DNA of 64,000 bases from Rhizobiaceae bacterium (GCA_029233925.1 JARGOX010000005.1:248001-312000); one strand, 5' to 3'. Shown: positions 54,825 to 64,000, numbered from the stretch's first letter. Program-made: numbers and translations. Notes: generated by a model from the letters alone, not told the origin.

Positions 54825-57800
54825 GCGAGCGCATTTCGGGTGCCGATTATGTCGAGCTTGCCGTCACGACGAATTTTTCCTTTCTGCGCGGCGCGTCGCA
54901 TCCGGAGGAAATGGTTGTCGAGGCAGCCCGTCTTGGCCTGGCCGGGTTGAGTGTGACCGACCGCAATTCCCTTGCCGGCGTCGTCAGGGCCCATATGGCT
55001 GCAAAGGAGGCCGGGCTTGCCTTTGCACCGGGATGCCGCCTGGTCTTTGCCGATGGCACACCGGACATTCTTGTATGGCTGCAGGACCGGGACGCCTATG
55101 GCCGTCTGTGTGAATTGTTGACCATCGGCAAGCGCCGGGCGCCAAAGGGAGAATGCCACCTTGCGCTGGATGATCTGCTGGCCCATGGCGATGGTCTGAT
55201 CATGGCTATTGTACCACCCATGGCGCTGCCCCTTTGTGCCCCCGATTGTCTGCAGGTTCTGGCAACGCGCTTTGCCGGGAATGTCTATCTTGCCGCTGCC
55301 TGGCGTTATGACGCCTTTGATCAGCGGCGCCTAGTGTCCCTGGCCCGTCTTGCCCGGGACCATCATCTGCCGCTTCTGGCCATCGGGGATGTTCTTTACC
55401 ACGGACCGCAACGGCGTTTTCTGCAGGATGTGGTGACCTGTATCCGCGAACATCTGACCATTCGCTCCGCCGGCAGGCAGCTTGAACCCAATGCCGAGCG
55501 CCATCTGCGCAATGCTATGCAAATGCAACGCCTGTTCAGGGATCATGAATATGCCATTGCCGAATCCGTCAAACTCTTTCGTCGGCTTTGTTTTTCCCTT
55601 GATGAGCTGAAATATCAATATCCCGAGGAGCCGACGGGGAGCAAGGCACCACCGCAAGAGACGCTTACACGGCTGACCCATGAAGGATTGCGCAGGCGTT
55701 ATCCGGATGGTCCGCCGCAAAAGGTCATTGCTTCCATCCATCATGAACTGGAGCTGATCCGCAAGCTGGACTATGCGCCGTATTTTCTGACGGTTTATGA
55801 CATTGTGCGGTTTGCCCGCGCAAAGGGCATCCTGTGCCAGGGGCGTGGTTCGGCAGCCAATTCAGCGGTTTGCTATTGTCTCGGCGTCACCGAGGTGGAT
55901 CCGGGAAAGGTTGATCTGTTGTTTGAACGGTTCATTTCCGAAGAGCGCAATGAGCCGCCGGATATCGATGTTGATTTCGAACACGAAAGACGCGAAGAGG
56001 TCATCCAGTATATCTATGCAAAATACGGGCGGGAACGGGCCGGGCTGGCGGCAACGGTCATTACCTATCGCGGACGCTCTGCCCTGCGCGAAGTGGGCAA
56101 GGTCTTTGAACTGTCCGATGACGTGATTTCCGCCATTTCCGGTACGCGCTGGGGGCATTCCTCTTCCGGACTGGATGAGGAGGATGCGCGCCGCGCCGGG
56201 CTTGATCCGCATGACAGGCACCTGATGCAGATTCTTGACATGGCGACGCAGATCATCGGTTTTCCGCGTCATCTCTCGCAGCATGTCGGCGGTTTCATCA
56301 TCACCCGGGATCGGTTGAGTTCGGTGGTTCCGATTGAAAATGCAGCCATGGATGATCGCACAATTGTCGAATGGGACAAGGATGATCTGGAAAGTCTCGG
56401 TATTCTCAAGATCGACATATTGGCCCTTGGCATGCTCAGTTGCATCCGCAAGGCGTTTGAATTTCTGGACCGGCATTACGACCGCCGGGAGAGCCTGTCT
56501 TCGCTGCCCGATGATGCGGATGTCTACGACATGATTTGCCGCGCTGACACGATCGGCGTTTTCCAGATTGAAAGCCGGGCGCAGATGTCGATGCTGCCGC
56601 GCCTGAAGCCGCGCTGCTATTATGATCTTGTCATCGAGGTGGCGATTGTCAGGCCGGGCCCTATCCAGGGTGACATGGTGCACCCCTATTTGCGGCGCAG
56701 GCAGGGAAAGGAGCCCGTGTCCTATCCCAAGGAAGAACTGAAGCACGTTTTGGCAAAAACGCTTGGCGTGCCGCTGTTTCAGGAACAGGCGATGAATATC
56801 GCCATTGTCGCGGCCAACTTCGAGCCGGGCGAAGCCGACAAGTTACGCCGGGCAATGGCGACATTTCGCCGGGTCGGCACCATTCATTCCTTCCGCATGA
56901 AAATGGTTGAGGGCATGGTGGCCAATGGCTATGAACGCGATTTTGCCGAACATTGTTTCAGCCAGATCGAGGGATTTGGCGAATATGGTTTTCCCGAAAG
57001 CCATGCCGCCAGCTTTGCCCTGCTGGTTTATGTTTCCTGCTGGCTGAAATGCCATTATCCCGATGTGTTCTGCGCGGCCATCCTGAATTCCCAACCGATG
57101 GGCTTCTATGCGCCTGCCCAGCTTGTGCGGGACGCGCGTGAACATGGTGTCGAAATGCGTCCCGTCGATATCAATCAATCTGATTGGCTGTCGGCGCTGG
57201 AAACAAGGGACACGCAGGCCGGTCGGCCAGCCATCGCATCGCGCCATGGCAGCATGGAAAAAATCATGAAAAACACCCATGCGGTGCGGCTGGGCCTGCA
57301 CCGGATCAAGGGTTTTGGAAAGGACAATGCAGAGCAATTGACGCAACACAGGGGTGCTGGCTATGACAGCGTTCGCGATCTGTGGATGCGTTCAGGTCTG
57401 TCACGCCGCGCCATGGAACTTCTGGCAGATGCCGACGCCTTTTCATCAATCGGCCTTGCTCGCCGCGATGCACTTTGGGCCGTGCGCGCGCTTGATCCGC
57501 TGGGTGCTGCAGAACGGTTGCCGCTTTTTGCGCTTGCCGGTCCCGGCGCCCTGCAAAGGGAAGCGGAGGTCAGCCTGCCACCCATGCCGCTGGGCGAACA
57601 GGTGATCAATGATTACCGCAGCCTGTCCTTTTCACTCAAGGCGCATCCGGTTTCCTTTGTGCGACAGCAATTGAAGCAGGCCGGATACCGGCAGAATGCC
57701 GATCTGCAGGATATCAGATCGGATCGTTTTGTCAGCGTGGCGGGCCTGGTGCTGGTGCGCCAGCGGCCCGGCACGGCAAAAGGCGTTGTGTTTGAAACCA

Positions 57801-58177
57801 TCGAGGATGAGAGCGGCGTTGCCAATGTGATTGTCTGGCCGAAAATATTCGAGCGCTATCGCACCATTGTGCTCGGCAGCCGGTTTGTCGGCATACGCGG
57901 CACTCTGCAGTCACAGGAAGGGGTCATCCATGTCATTGCCCGCCAGCTGGAGGACCTGACGCCCCTTTTGACCAGATTGTCCGATATTGATGTGCCGATT
58001 GATGGTTTTGCCCATGCCGATGAAGTACGGCGTGGACCAATTGATCCGATGCGCAAAAAGGAACGGGTTGCGCGATTGCAGCATCTGATTGAACAGGCGC
58101 CGCAAACCCGCCAGATGGGCACCAAACTCATTGCCGCTGCCCGTGGCATCCTGCCCAAGGGACGCAATTTTCATTAA
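54821..58177 (+). CDS. dnaE2: Error-prone DNA polymerase DnaE2
   Basis: C-family DNA polymerase used in SOS mutagenesis with ImuA and ImuB. The 1118-residue protein from 54821 has the N-terminal PHP domain (ELAVTTNFSFLRGASHPEEMV). The catalytic core shows ILCQGRGSAANSAVCYCLGVTEVDP and EPPDIDVDFEHERREEVIQY with catalytic aspartates. A helix-hairpin-helix and an OB-fold follow near the C-terminus (RFVSVAGLVLVRQRPGTAKG). Length and the absence of the C-terminal extension of replicative DnaE1 support DnaE2. It is complete, and its stop is 6 bp from the convergent ybaN gene. Confidence 0.96.
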   Translation: MSERISGADYVELAVTTNFSFLRGASHPEEMVVEAARLGLAGLSVTDRNSLAGVVRAHMAAKEAGLAFAPGCRLVFADGTPDILVWLQDRDAYGRLCELLTIGKRRAPKGECHLALDDLLAHGDGLIMAIVPPMALPLCAPDCLQVLATRFAGNVYLAAAWRYDAFDQRRLVSLARLARDHHLPLLAIGDVLYHGPQRRFLQDVVTCIREHLTIRSAGRQLEPNAERHLRNAMQMQRLFRDHEYAIAESVKLFRRLCFSLDELKYQYPEEPTGSKAPPQETLTRLTHEGLRRRYPDGPPQKVIASIHHELELIRKLDYAPYFLTVYDIVRFARAKGILCQGRGSAANSAVCYCLGVTEVDPGKVDLLFERFISEERNEPPDIDVDFEHERREEVIQYIYAKYGRERAGLAATVITYRGRSALREVGKVFELSDDVISAISGTRWGHSSSGLDEEDARRAGLDPHDRHLMQILDMATQIIGFPRHLSQHVGGFIITRDRLSSVVPIENAAMDDRTIVEWDKDDLESLGILKIDILALGMLSCIRKAFEFLDRHYDRRESLSSLPDDADVYDMICRADTIGVFQIESRAQMSMLPRLKPRCYYDLVIEVAIVRPGPIQGDMVHPYLRRRQGKEPVSYPKEELKHVLAKTLGVPLFQEQAMNIAIVAANFEPGEADKLRRAMATFRRVGTIHSFRMKMVEGMVANGYERDFAEHCFSQIEGFGEYGFPESHAASFALLVYVSCWLKCHYPDVFCAAILNSQPMGFYAPAQLVRDAREHGVEMRPVDINQSDWLSALETRDTQAGRPAIASRHGSMEKIMKNTHAVRLGLHRIKGFGKDNAEQLTQHRGAGYDSVRDLWMRSGLSRRAMELLADADAFSSIGLARRDALWAVRALDPLGAAERLPLFALAGPGALQREAEVSLPPMPLGEQVINDYRSLSFSLKAHPVSFVRQQLKQAGYRQNADLQDIRSDRFVSVAGLVLVRQRPGTAKGVVFETIEDESGVANVIVWPKIFERYRTIVLGSRFVGIRGTLQSQEGVIHVIARQLEDLTPLLTRLSDIDVPIDGFAHADEVRRGPIDPMRKKERVARLQHLIEQAPQTRQMGTKLIAAARGILPKGRNFH

Positions 58178-58183
58178 ACCACT

Positions 58184-58570
58184 CTACTGATCGTCTGGCG
58201 GCAACGGGCGGGTCAGGATGAAGAGGCTGACCGCAGAAAGAACGACGAGCTGAATGATGATGATCCGGGTCGGGGCGCCCAGCAGCAGGCTTGCGGCAAA
58301 AACGCCGATGATGGATGCCACTGCCAGTTTTCTGGCACGCCGCGATATGGCGCCATGGGCCTGCCAGTCATAAATGGGAGGCCCCAGACGCGGGTGGTTG
58401 ACGAGCCAGTCATGCAGCCTTTTGGAACCGCGGGCAAAACAATAGGCGGCAAGTAGCAAAAAGGGTGTTGTCGGCAACAGCGGCAACAGGATGCCGACAA
58501 TGCCTGCCGTCACGCTCAAACAACCGGCCAACAGCCAGAACAGCCGTAAAAGCCGGTTATCGACAATCAT
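58184..58570 (-). CDS. YbaN/DUF454 family membrane protein
   Basis: A 128-residue inner-membrane protein with the family-defining LFWLLAGCLSVTAGIVGILLPLLPTTPFLLLAAYCFARGSKRLHDWL. Two or three helices in the N-terminal half are followed by another near residue 90. The family has no known function. It is convergent to dnaE2 and overlaps the end of the downstream-reading decarboxylase gene by 4 bp, suggesting cotranscription with it. Confidence 0.9.
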   Translation of the reverse strand: MIVDNRLLRLFWLLAGCLSVTAGIVGILLPLLPTTPFLLLAAYCFARGSKRLHDWLVNHPRLGPPIYDWQAHGAISRRARKLAVASIIGVFAASLLLGAPTRIIIIQLVVLSAVSLFILTRPLPPDDQ

Positions 58571-59979
58571 TTCAATGATCTCGCAATCTCGCAGATTGTA
58601 TCGAAGGCAATGGTGATATCGGCCTCTTCCATCTCGAATGCCCCGGCGGTAAAGCGGATGACCTGCTTGCCGTCATGGATCGTCTGCGTCAGGTAAATGC
58701 GGCCGTCATCATTGATGGCGTTAACCAGATGGCGATTGAGCGCATCAAGATCGCCGTCGAAGCCGGGTGGTGCGTAACGAAACGAGAACAGCGACAGAAC
58801 CGGCTGGGATGTCAGTTCAAAATCCTCTTCCCCGTCCAACTGGCTTGCGAGGTTTTGTGACCAGGCCACGTGGTTGCGGATCATCGTACGCAGGCCTTCA
58901 AGCCCGTAGGCACGCAGCAGAAACCAGACTTTCAGCGCCCGGAAGCGGCGGCCAAGCTGCACCGACCATTCGCTGAAATTGACAAGCCCTTCCTTGCCAT
59001 GGGTCTTGAGATATTCCGGTTGAATGGCAAGCGTGCGAACCAATGTCTCCGGTTCACGGACAAAATGTGCCGAACATTCCATCGGCGCACCCAGCCATTT
59101 ATGGGGGTTGAAGACGATGCTGTCGGCCATTTCGACGCCTTGCCACAACGTGCGGAATTCCGGACAGATCATGGCGGATCCAGCCCAGGCCGCATCCACA
59201 TGGATATAGAGATCCTCCTTGCGGCCCAGTGCACAGGTTGCCGCCACATCATCCGTGGCGCCAACGGACGTGCCGCCGACGCAGACAACCAGACCGGCCG
59301 GCAGATAGCCGGCTTGGCGATCGGCCGTTATGGCTTCTTGCAGAAGATCGAGCCGCATGGCGCCCTTGTCATCAAGCGGAATATGGACCAGATTGTCCTG
59401 TCCCAATCCGGCAACCCACATGGCCTTGTCGATGGAACTGTGGGTACCTTTCGATGCATAGACGCGCAGGGTCTTCTGGCCGGCAAGGCCTTTGGTGTTG
59501 CCAGTCCACTCCAGGGCGCGCTCGCGCATGGTCAGGACGGCGCAAAGAGTTGTTGAGGAAGCCGTATCCTGAAACGTCCCGCTGAACCCCTCCGGCAGGC
59601 CGAGGGCCTGGCGCAACCAGTCCATCATCTTGACTTCCAGTTCGGTTGCCGCGGGCGATGTCTGCCAGAGCATGCATTGTGCACCGATCGTATTGGCAAG
59701 CTGTTCGGCAATCAGCGCGGCGGGTGCGGCATTGCTCGGGAAATAGGCAAAAAATCGAGGGTGTTGCCAATGGGTCATGCCGCCGGGAATGATCCGCTCG
59801 AAATCTCCAAAAATGGTTTCCATATCCTGGCCGATTTCCGGCGGCGCAGCATCGATCAGCCGGCCAATATCGCCGGGCTTGACCTGGGCGCGAACGGGTC
59901 TTTGGCCGAGTGTCTCCTGATAGTCTGCCGACCAGTCACTGGCGCGGTGTGACCATTTGCGAAAATCGCGCTTGTCCAT
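58567..59979 (-). CDS. Group II PLP-dependent aromatic-L-amino-acid decarboxylase family protein
   Basis: A 470-residue PLP enzyme of the DDC/GAD group. WQHPRFFAYFPSNAAPAALIAEQLAN, VDAAWAGSAMICPEFR and NPHKWLGAPMECSAHFVRE with the PLP lysine are typical. Closest activities are aromatic-amino-acid decarboxylases (tryptophan, phenylalanine, tyrosine or DOPA), but glutamate- and histidine-active relatives exist. The start at 59979 has AGGAAT nearby; the upstream in-frame extension is excluded. It is the first gene of a short operon with the ybaN-like gene. Confidence 0.88.
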   Translation of the reverse strand: MDKRDFRKWSHRASDWSADYQETLGQRPVRAQVKPGDIGRLIDAAPPEIGQDMETIFGDFERIIPGGMTHWQHPRFFAYFPSNAAPAALIAEQLANTIGAQCMLWQTSPAATELEVKMMDWLRQALGLPEGFSGTFQDTASSTTLCAVLTMRERALEWTGNTKGLAGQKTLRVYASKGTHSSIDKAMWVAGLGQDNLVHIPLDDKGAMRLDLLQEAITADRQAGYLPAGLVVCVGGTSVGATDDVAATCALGRKEDLYIHVDAAWAGSAMICPEFRTLWQGVEMADSIVFNPHKWLGAPMECSAHFVREPETLVRTLAIQPEYLKTHGKEGLVNFSEWSVQLGRRFRALKVWFLLRAYGLEGLRTMIRNHVAWSQNLASQLDGEEDFELTSQPVLSLFSFRYAPPGFDGDLDALNRHLVNAINDDGRIYLTQTIHDGKQVIRFTAGAFEMEEADITIAFDTICEIARSLK

Positions 59980-60454
59980 GATGATGATTCCTGTTGACGG
60001 GCGGCGCGACACTACAGCGGATTGTCTTCAAAAAGAACCATCTGATGGAGGAAAATCCGCTCATGTGGTCCGTCAACTTTCCTTTGCTGGGGCGCATCTC
60101 ACCGCGCGCCAACCAAGCCCGACGAGGACCGATTCGGTCAAATGCTGTTATTTGATGATAATCTGTCGTAAAGCGCCTCCCCCTCAAATGAAACCAACTG
60201 ATGGAACATTAGCCATCTTGCCTCTTTTCTGTGCATCCGGCTTGTTCAAAAAAATGTTCGTTCGGGCGCGCGCAATCAAAGACATGTGATTTGGAAAAAT
60301 CTCACGAAAAAAACGTCTCTGGCCGTCATGATCTGGGGAAAGCACTTTCGCATTGCCGCGAGATCACGTTATGCTCGCTGCGAAATCTCCAGTGGATGCA
60401 ATCTGATACCTCTGGAATTGGCGTTCCAACAGGCAGATATCCGGCTTGAGCATC
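59980..60454. other. Non-coding divergent gap
   Basis: A 475-bp region between the divergent decarboxylase and GH13 genes. Candidate frames (60231-60449 and 60286-60501) have no family resemblance and overlap the GH13 start, so I do not call them. No strong hairpin or operator was recognised. Confidence 0.55.
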
Positions 60455-62203
60455 ATGAGAAATTGGACTTTATCGTCACGTTTGAAGAGCGACCTCATTG
60501 AACTTGTTGGCTCCATATATCCACAACAGGACAGTGAGGCTCTCTTTCTCGAAATCGCCGATGCTTTCTGGAGCGGTGATCATCTGCCGCGCCGCAAATC
60601 GCGAACTCTGAGTTCAGCACCCTGGAGCGAGAAGGATACCTACCTCATCGCCTATGGCAACTCCATCGTGGACGGTGAACACAAACCTCTCGATCTGCTC
60701 CATGATTTTCTGCTCGCCAATCTGAAGGGCGTGGTCAATGGTGTGCATATCCTGCCGTTTTTTCCATTCACCTCGGATGACGGTTTTGCCATTACCGACT
60801 ATCGCACGGTCAACAGCACGCTGGGTGATTGGGAGGACATCAACCGGATTTCCCACAATTTCCGGCTGATGTCGGATCTGGTGCTGAACCATTGTTCCAG
60901 CCAGAGCGCCTGGTTCAACGACTATCTGCAGGGCCATGAACCCTATGATAAGTTTTTCTTTGAAGCTTCACCCGACGATGATTTGTCAGAAGTTGTGCGG
61001 CCACGCGCCCATGCCCTGCTGCGTGCGGTTGAGACCGCCAATGGTCCGCGCCATGTCTGGTGTACCTTCAGTCATGATCAGGTTGATTTCGATTTTTCCA
61101 ATCCTGAAGTCCTGCTGGAGTTCCTGCGGATCATGCGCTTTCACATTGATCAGGGCGTGCGCACCATAAGGCTTGATGCAGTAGCATTCATCTGGAAGGA
61201 AATCGGAACATCCTGTATCCATTTGCCACAGACCCATGCCATTGTCCGGCTGATGCGGGTTCTGGCTGATTACAGCGACGTGCCGCTGGTGCTGATAACC
61301 GAAACCAATGTTCCGAAAAATGAAAACCTGAGTTATTTCGGCAATCGCAACGAAGCCCATGTCATCTACAATTTCTCCTTGCCGCCGCTCATTTTGCAGG
61401 CGCTCCTCTATGGCACATCAAAATCGCTGAATGCCTGGCAGATGACAATGCCACCGGCGCAGCCCGGTTGTACCTATTTCAATTTCACCGCGTCCCATGA
61501 CGGCATTGGCTTGCGGCCAGCAGAAGGCTTGCTCACCGACGATGAAATCGACGGGATGATCGATACGGTGAAGGGTTTTGGAGGGCTGGTCAGCATGCGC
61601 AAGGCTGCCGGCGGCACAAGCCGGCCCTATGAACTCAATGTATCGCTGTTTGATGCCCTGTCAGGAACCGTCAAGGGCAAGGACGAATGGAATATCGCCC
61701 GGTTCCTGTGCGGTCAGGCCATTGCCATGGCGCTGGAGGGCCTCCCTGCCTTCTATATCCACTCCATGCTGGCAACACCCAACGACCTGGCGGGTGTGGA
61801 GAAAACCGACCACAACCGGGCGATCAACCGACACCGGTGGCACTACCCGGAACTGCTTGAAAAGCTCGCTGACCCATCATCGCAGCAGGCGATCGTCTTT
61901 GCCGAAATGAAGCGGTTGATTGCCATCCGGATCCGCCAGCCGGCCTTTCACCCCAATGCGACGCAATATACATTGCAACTGGGTGACAGGATGTTCGGCT
62001 TCTGGAGACAGAGCCGCGACCGGTCCCAAAGCATCTTTGCAATCCACAATGTGACAGACGAGACCGTGAGCATCCCGACCCGTTCACTCAATCTGTTTGA
62101 CGGGGAAAACTGGAAGGATCTGGTTTCAGGGCAACAATTGCAGGAATTTGGTGGGGAGATCACATTTGCACCCTATCAGGTGCGCTGGATAACCAATCAG
62201 TAA
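60455..62203 (+). CDS. GH13_18 phosphorylase (sucrose phosphorylase-like, possibly glucosylglycerate phosphorylase)
   Basis: A 582-residue glycoside phosphorylase of the alpha-amylase family. Catalytic residues are visible as the nucleophile Asp in IRLDAVAFIWKEIGTSCIHL, the acid/base Glu in VLITETNVPKNEN and the stabiliser Asp in NFTASHDGIGLRP. The sequence DAVAFIWKEIGTSCIHLPQTH resembles the E. coli YcjM group (glucosylglycerate phosphorylase) more than true sucrose phosphorylase, but substrate is not certain. ATG at 60455 is preferred to TTG at 60446. No sugar transporter or kinase gene is adjacent in the window. Confidence 0.87.
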   Translation: MRNWTLSSRLKSDLIELVGSIYPQQDSEALFLEIADAFWSGDHLPRRKSRTLSSAPWSEKDTYLIAYGNSIVDGEHKPLDLLHDFLLANLKGVVNGVHILPFFPFTSDDGFAITDYRTVNSTLGDWEDINRISHNFRLMSDLVLNHCSSQSAWFNDYLQGHEPYDKFFFEASPDDDLSEVVRPRAHALLRAVETANGPRHVWCTFSHDQVDFDFSNPEVLLEFLRIMRFHIDQGVRTIRLDAVAFIWKEIGTSCIHLPQTHAIVRLMRVLADYSDVPLVLITETNVPKNENLSYFGNRNEAHVIYNFSLPPLILQALLYGTSKSLNAWQMTMPPAQPGCTYFNFTASHDGIGLRPAEGLLTDDEIDGMIDTVKGFGGLVSMRKAAGGTSRPYELNVSLFDALSGTVKGKDEWNIARFLCGQAIAMALEGLPAFYIHSMLATPNDLAGVEKTDHNRAINRHRWHYPELLEKLADPSSQQAIVFAEMKRLIAIRIRQPAFHPNATQYTLQLGDRMFGFWRQSRDRSQSIFAIHNVTDETVSIPTRSLNLFDGENWKDLVSGQQLQEFGGEITFAPYQVRWITNQ

Positions 62204-62247
62204 GACATGGCCGGAGCAGCGGTCCGGTTCCCCGTGCTTTGGCTGAG

Positions 62248-62292
62248 GTTTCCGGAAGCTCATCGCAAGAATGCATGAAAACTTCCGGAAAC
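62248..62292. terminator. Inverted repeat between convergent GH13 and PhoX genes
   Basis: GTTTCCGGAAG (62248-62258) and CTTCCGGAAAC (62282-62292) form perfect 11-bp arms with a 23-nt loop, followed by AGATTTTC. It lies 45 bp after the GH13 stop and may act in both directions. Confidence 0.55.
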
Positions 62293-62321
62293 AGATTTTC
62301 ATCAGGTTTCTATAAAACGCC

Positions 62322-64000
62322 CTATTTCACCATCCAGAGCATGTCGAGCGGATGGCGTTTTTTGCCGGCATCCTCGCCGATCAACAGTGAGCCGTCGCGC
62401 ATGGCGAGAATGTTGTCGGGACTGGCAGGCAGGTTCACATCGCAGGATCCATCGGCAATTGTCCTGCCCATGATGTAGGGCTCGATCCGGGTGATGTTGA
62501 AATCGGCACCGGTGCGGGCCAGATAGACGCCGCCGCAGTCTTCCTTGTCCAGGGCAATAGCGCCGCCATTGGCTTCGTCCTTGGCGCCCGTTGCCCAATC
62601 CAGGTGACCCCAATCCTTGTCCATCGTCCAGGAGAGACTGGATGCTGCGATAAACACATCGTTGCCATTGGACGATACGCCTTCCAGCTTGTCCCACTCA
62701 TTGGTGGCGCCAAGGGCTGCTGCCGCGCGCCGGCTTTCGAGAAAGGCCGGGCGATCGTCTTTCAGGGATCCTGTGACGCCGTCGCCATTGAGATCCTTGC
62801 CCATGCGCCCTTCGGCCCAGTTGAAGATTTCCTCATTCGAGACGTAGCTGGACTTGCCCTCGACATAATCGGCAACAGTGACATTGTCATAATCGGCGAT
62901 CCAGCCGGCAATCTGGTCATTATTGGCCTGGCCGAGCATGATCCAGCTGACATTGAAACCGGCCTTGTGCGGATCGGTTTCCTTGTCCTGCTGCATTTTC
63001 GCCGCATAGAGCGTACCGGAACTTAGATCACCTTTGACATCAGCGACAAATTTGAAAAGGACGCCGCCGGAAGCCGTATTGTATTTGTCGCCGCCATAGG
63101 CGCCGGAATCGTCGTCGCTCATGTAGACGGTTTTCATATCCGGCATGATCGCCGCCGTTTCATGGCTGAGACGACCGGTCGCATAATGTTTGATCAGGCG
63201 CTCCGCATCAGCGGAGGCTGCATTGTCGATTTCAATCATGTAGCCATAACGATAGGGGTTGGCCATTTTGCCAAGATACTGGCTCATGTTCTTGGGCTTG
63301 ATATAGGTATTGTCATTGCCCTTCTGAAAGCTCGTCCGCTCATCATCGTCGTGATTGTCGGGATGGTTCCATACGGCCGTGTTGTAGAAAAAATACTCTT
63401 CGGCAAGCAGCGGGGTTCCCCAGGGCGTCACAACGCCGGAACACAGCACACTGCCGCCGTCAACGGGGCTCAGATCCACCATTCTGGATGTGCTCAGGTC
63501 CGATTGCCATTTTCCGTCAATGCGGTTGAGGGTCAGGCGGCTGACCGCACTTGCCCCGTCGCGACCGGCGCCTTCCCAGCCCGTATAGAGATAACCCCGG
63601 TTGGCGCCCAGGGGAATGAAGCCGTTGAAATCCGGCGTATTGGACACATACATCAGCTTGCCTGACGTATCGTAGACGCCGCCGAGCAGTTCGCCAGAGC
63701 CCAGCGTGTCACCGGCCTTTGCAAATGTCCTGTAGGTGCCACCGGTCGCATGAACCACATCGCGCTCGCCGTCTCCTGGCAGGGACAGGCTGCCGCCGGA
63801 AAATGTAGCGCTGTCAAAACCGTCCAGATAGCCAATCAATGCGGGTGGCGCATCATCGCGAAAGGTGTTTTTGCCACCCGGATGCTGGGCGTTGAGAAAA
63901 AGATCGCCAAGGGCATTGGCGCTCAATCCGGTGACCTCCGCACCTGCCGGCATGGTTGCTATGCGCGTCAGTGTCTGGTCACTGGCCCCTGCCGAACCGG
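62322..64000 (-). CDS. PhoX-family (DUF839) phosphatase, N-terminus beyond the window
   Basis: Partial gene on the minus strand; the frame is open to base 64000 (upstream codons read GSAGASDQTLTRIAT before the internal ATG at 63953). The present 559 residues include GYLYTGWEGAGRDGASAVSRL, LSPVDGGSVLCSGVVTPWGTPLLAEE, HETAAIMPDMKTVYMSDDDSGAYGG and SPDNILAMRDGSLLIGED, typical of the DUF839/PhoX beta-propeller. A calcium-binding-like DLNGDGVTG motif lies near the C-terminal half. PhoX enzymes are calcium- and iron-dependent periplasmic alkaline phosphatases; activity here is inferred. Confidence 0.88.
   Translation of the reverse strand, partial: GSAGASDQTLTRIATMPAGAEVTGLSANALGDLFLNAQHPGGKNTFRDDAPPALIGYLDGFDSATFSGGSLSLPGDGERDVVHATGGTYRTFAKAGDTLGSGELLGGVYDTSGKLMYVSNTPDFNGFIPLGANRGYLYTGWEGAGRDGASAVSRLTLNRIDGKWQSDLSTSRMVDLSPVDGGSVLCSGVVTPWGTPLLAEEYFFYNTAVWNHPDNHDDDERTSFQKGNDNTYIKPKNMSQYLGKMANPYRYGYMIEIDNAASADAERLIKHYATGRLSHETAAIMPDMKTVYMSDDDSGAYGGDKYNTASGGVLFKFVADVKGDLSSGTLYAAKMQQDKETDPHKAGFNVSWIMLGQANNDQIAGWIADYDNVTVADYVEGKSSYVSNEEIFNWAEGRMGKDLNGDGVTGSLKDDRPAFLESRRAAAALGATNEWDKLEGVSSNGNDVFIAASSLSWTMDKDWGHLDWATGAKDEANGGAIALDKEDCGGVYLARTGADFNITRIEPYIMGRTIADGSCDVNLPASPDNILAMRDGSLLIGEDAGKKRHPLDMLWMVK

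Noticed and set aside
1-64000. tRNA, rRNA, CRISPR array, transposase or integrase
   Set aside because: No cloverleaf-like sequence, regularly spaced repeats or recombinase signature was recognised by eye; a covariance-model search would be needed to exclude small RNAs.

Overview
The window reads as ordinary chromosome of an alphaproteobacterium, most likely in or near the Hyphomicrobiales (Rhizobiales). The evidence is the replication-region order rsmG-parA-parB against holA-lptE-leuS, a leuD/leuB/asd biosynthetic block, a ~180 kDa NAD-glutamate dehydrogenase, the DUF1013 regulator TrcR, an SdhAF4-type protein, the rsmB-heparinase-purH order, and the imuA-imuB-dnaE2 mutagenesis cassette preceded by a GAAC-N7-GAAC SOS box. 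Base composition is moderately GC-rich, with AT-richer patches around 44.8-45.2 kb and 51.1-52.3 kb. No tRNA, rRNA, insertion sequence, prophage or CRISPR array was recognised by eye.

Layout. 0-7 kb: chromosome partition (parAB), DNA polymerase III delta, LPS assembly lipoprotein LptE, leucyl-tRNA synthetase and the PLP-homeostasis protein YggS. 7-15 kb: propionyl-CoA synthetase, an SDR, a VOC protein, a WYL regulator, a DadA-like oxidoreductase, and a divergent SoxR/VOC pair sharing a textbook SoxR operator, then a CitE-like lyase. 15-22 kb: leuD, a RidA-family protein, leuB, a PAP2 phosphatase, asd, a lytic transglycosylase and a beta-carbonic anhydrase. 22-31 kb: pyridoxal kinase, a LemA/TPM/TPM envelope cluster, an AhpD-like peroxidase-related protein and NAD-GDH. 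31-38 kb: an MFS transporter gene broken by a 7-bp tandem duplication, a dienelactone-hydrolase family gene, and a catabolic unit made of a TAXI-TRAP transporter, a 2-pyrone-4,6-dicarboxylate-hydrolase-like protein and a divergent LysR regulator. 38-48 kb: purH, heparinase-like protein, rsmB, htpX, sdhAF4, an orphan TadG-like vWA protein and cyclopropane fatty acid synthase. 48-64 kb: acetyl-CoA synthetase, TrcR, an AT-rich RDD protein, the SOS mutasome operon, a YbaN protein, a group II PLP decarboxylase, a GH13_18 phosphorylase and a PhoX-family phosphatase cut by the right edge.

How the genes work together. Most of the window is housekeeping. Accessory content is in small modules: redox-responsive (SoxR-VOC), SOS mutagenesis (ImuA/ImuB/DnaE2), aromatic-acid-derived tricarboxylate catabolism (TRAP plus LigI-like hydrolase plus LysR), and acyl-CoA activation (PrpE, AcsA). 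I did not find a clearly novel multi-gene system. The signals most worth following are the SoxR-type promoter with a 19-bp spacer, the frameshifting 7-bp duplication in the MFS gene, the LigI-like/TRAP unit, a 97-bp imperfect inverted repeat between rsmB and the heparinase gene, and short tandem repeats that multiply in-frame stop codons after sdhAF4.
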